Positions 13,788 through 14,851 of a stretch of 14,851 nucleotides of DNA are shown piece after piece (the stretch's first letter is position 1; each line of letters starts with the position of its first letter). Source of the stretch: Candidatus Coatesiibacteriota bacterium (GTDB taxonomy: Bacteria > B130-G9); contig QMNL01000009.1 in the NCBI GenBank assembly GCA_003647755.1, positions 1-14,851 on the forward strand, in the 5' to 3' direction. The notes below the pieces were generated by a model. It made no database searches, was not told the origin of the DNA, and was given only the letters and a program-made list of their open reading frames with translations. Both the position numbers and the translations under genes were made by a program.

Positions 13788-14762
13788 ATGAACACAGGGA
13801 AACGTCCAATGAATCACCACCAGGGTGCTCATCCGACCGTTCTTTCGGTCAATATCTCTAGAGAGAAGGGAACATGCAAAAGACCGGTCCAAAACATCGA
13901 GCTCACCGAGCGAGGCATTGTTTCCGACGCCCACGCAGGCCAGTGGCATCGTCAGGTCAGCCTATTAAGCAAGGAGATCATCGACACGTTCGCCCACGAT
14001 GTAGGCCGCAATTTTGCGCCGGGCGAATTCGCCGAGAACATCACAACGTTGGGTCTGGACCTCTCCGAACTGTGCCTGTTCGATGAGCTCACGATAGGCG
14101 AGTCGCTCCTCGAGGTCACCCAGATCGGAAAATCCTGTCACCCCGACGGATGCACCGTCGCCAAACAGGTGGGCAAGTGCGTGATGCCCCGCGAGGGTAT
14201 CTTCTGCCGGGTCAAGTTGGGTGGTACAATTGCGCCCGGCGATGCCATCCACCTCCATCCCCGCAACCTCTTATTCCGAGTCCTCACTCTTAGCGATAGG
14301 GCGAGCCAAGGAGACTACGAGGACAGAAGCGGCCCCCGCATTTCCGCCATTCTCAACGATTTTTTCGGTCCCAGGCGCTGGCGGCAAGAGGTCGTCAATT
14401 ACCTCCTCCCCGACGACCCCAAGCGGCTTAGAGCACTCCTTCAGCAGGCGCGAGAGGACGGCGTGGATGTCGTCATCACCACCGGCGGCACCGGCGTTGG
14501 TCCAAGAGACATCACCCCTGACGTGGTCGTGCCGCTTTGCGATAAGCTCCTGCCCGGCATCATGGACTACATCCGCCTCAAGTTCGGTGCCGCAAAACCC
14601 ACCGCGCTTTTGAGCCGGTCGGTCGCCGGGATCATGGGCAGCACCATCGTTTTCTCCCTGCCAGGTAGTGTGCACGCAGTCGAGGAGTACCTGGGCGAGA
14701 TACTCAAGACGCTCGAGCACCTCATCTTAACGGTTCACGGGATCGATCCCCACGCCTACTGA
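13788..14762 (+). CDS. MOSC domain fused to MogA/MoaB-type molybdopterin adenylyltransferase
   Basis: This is a 324-residue fusion. Residues about 15-155 are a MOSC domain: VLSVNISREKG, GIVSDAHAGQWHRQVSLL and IGKSCHPDGC with Cys117 and Cys122, then VMPREGIFCRV. MOSC domains act in sulfur transfer to, or handling of, Mo cofactor. Residues about 163-320 are a MogA/MoaB domain: VLTLSDRASQGDYEDRSGP, TTGGTG (231-236) followed by VGPRDITPD, and LPGSVHAVEEYL. This domain adenylylates molybdopterin before MoeA inserts metal. The fusion joins activation of the pterin with a possible sulfur-handling step. The ATG at 13788 has GAGG (13779-13782) at 5-bp spacing. An in-frame ATG at 13809 is a weaker alternative. 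It ends the operon visible here, 43 bp after moaC. Confidence 0.9.
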   Translation: MNTGKRPMNHHQGAHPTVLSVNISREKGTCKRPVQNIELTERGIVSDAHAGQWHRQVSLLSKEIIDTFAHDVGRNFAPGEFAENITTLGLDLSELCLFDELTIGESLLEVTQIGKSCHPDGCTVAKQVGKCVMPREGIFCRVKLGGTIAPGDAIHLHPRNLLFRVLTLSDRASQGDYEDRSGPRISAILNDFFGPRRWRQEVVNYLLPDDPKRLRALLQQAREDGVDVVITTGGTGVGPRDITPDVVVPLCDKLLPGIMDYIRLKFGAAKPTALLSRSVAGIMGSTIVFSLPGSVHAVEEYLGEILKTLEHLILTVHGIDPHAY

Positions 14763-14816
14763 CGGCCCCTTGCGCCTGCATTGCCATGCCTATCCTGGGG
14801 TTTCGCCGCTAAGGCC

Positions 14817-14836
14817 GGAATCAGCACGATGATTCC
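14817..14836. repeat. Inverted repeat at the right edge, possible operon-end hairpin
   Basis: GGAATCA and TGATTCC (7-bp arms, 6-nt loop) lie 54 bp after the last stop. No T-run follows within the window, so it does not qualify as an intrinsic terminator. The 14763-14851 stretch otherwise holds no gene that I can see. Confidence 0.35.
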
Positions 14837-14851
14837 AACCTGTCGAGGCGG

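Noticed and set aside
14817..14836. Intrinsic terminator after the last gene
   Set aside because: The stem is only 7 bp and AT-mixed, with no T-run after it on the + strand in the window.

Overview
The window is a tightly packed accessory-metabolism locus of a Gram-negative, anaerobic or facultative bacterium. All recognisable genes lie on the + strand. The Gram-negative call rests on an exported beta-barrel porin-type protein. The anaerobic call rests on an oxygen-sensitive type of formate dehydrogenase with a sulfite-reductase/hydrogenase-like electron-transfer pair. GC is moderately high. The gene types resemble those of deltaproteobacteria and related uncultured phyla, but the species cannot be assigned from the sequence alone.

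Region 1 (1-447) has no convincing gene. Its right half looks regulatory: a GG-N10-GC (sigma-54 type) element overlaps a TTGACA/TATAGT pair, followed by two near-identical palindromes. Region 2 (448-5199) is a formate operon: an FNT-family formate channel, an FAD/NAD(P)-binding [2Fe-2S] subunit, the molybdenum/tungsten formate dehydrogenase catalytic subunit with Cys in place of selenocysteine, and a double [4Fe-4S] subunit. It closes with a strong hairpin-plus-T terminator (5205-5241).

Region 3 (5242-14762) is a metal and cofactor supply operon. After a tandem repeat that looks like an operator come a 62-residue cysteine-containing protein of unknown function, an outer-membrane porin, a minimal ModE-type DNA-binding protein, a WtpABC tungstate/molybdate importer, a P-loop/MobA fusion, MoeA, an internally shortened MoaA, MoaC, and a MOSC-MogA fusion. 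Many junctions overlap (ATGA, 14-17 bp overlaps, or 1-nt gaps), which points to co-transcription and translational coupling.

Together the genes make sense as one programme: import formate, oxidise it (or make it from CO2) with a pterin enzyme that exchanges electrons with NAD(P)H and/or ferredoxin, and import and assemble the Mo/W cofactor that enzyme needs. MoaD, MoaE, MoeB and the FDH sulfurtransferase FdhD are not in the window and must lie elsewhere if the pathway is complete.

The most unusual items are the small cysteine protein in the cofactor operon, the cysteine-rich P-loop domain fused to MobA, the short MoaA that keeps both cluster motifs and the Gly-Gly tail, the porin placed among metal-uptake genes, and the paired palindromes in front of the formate operon.
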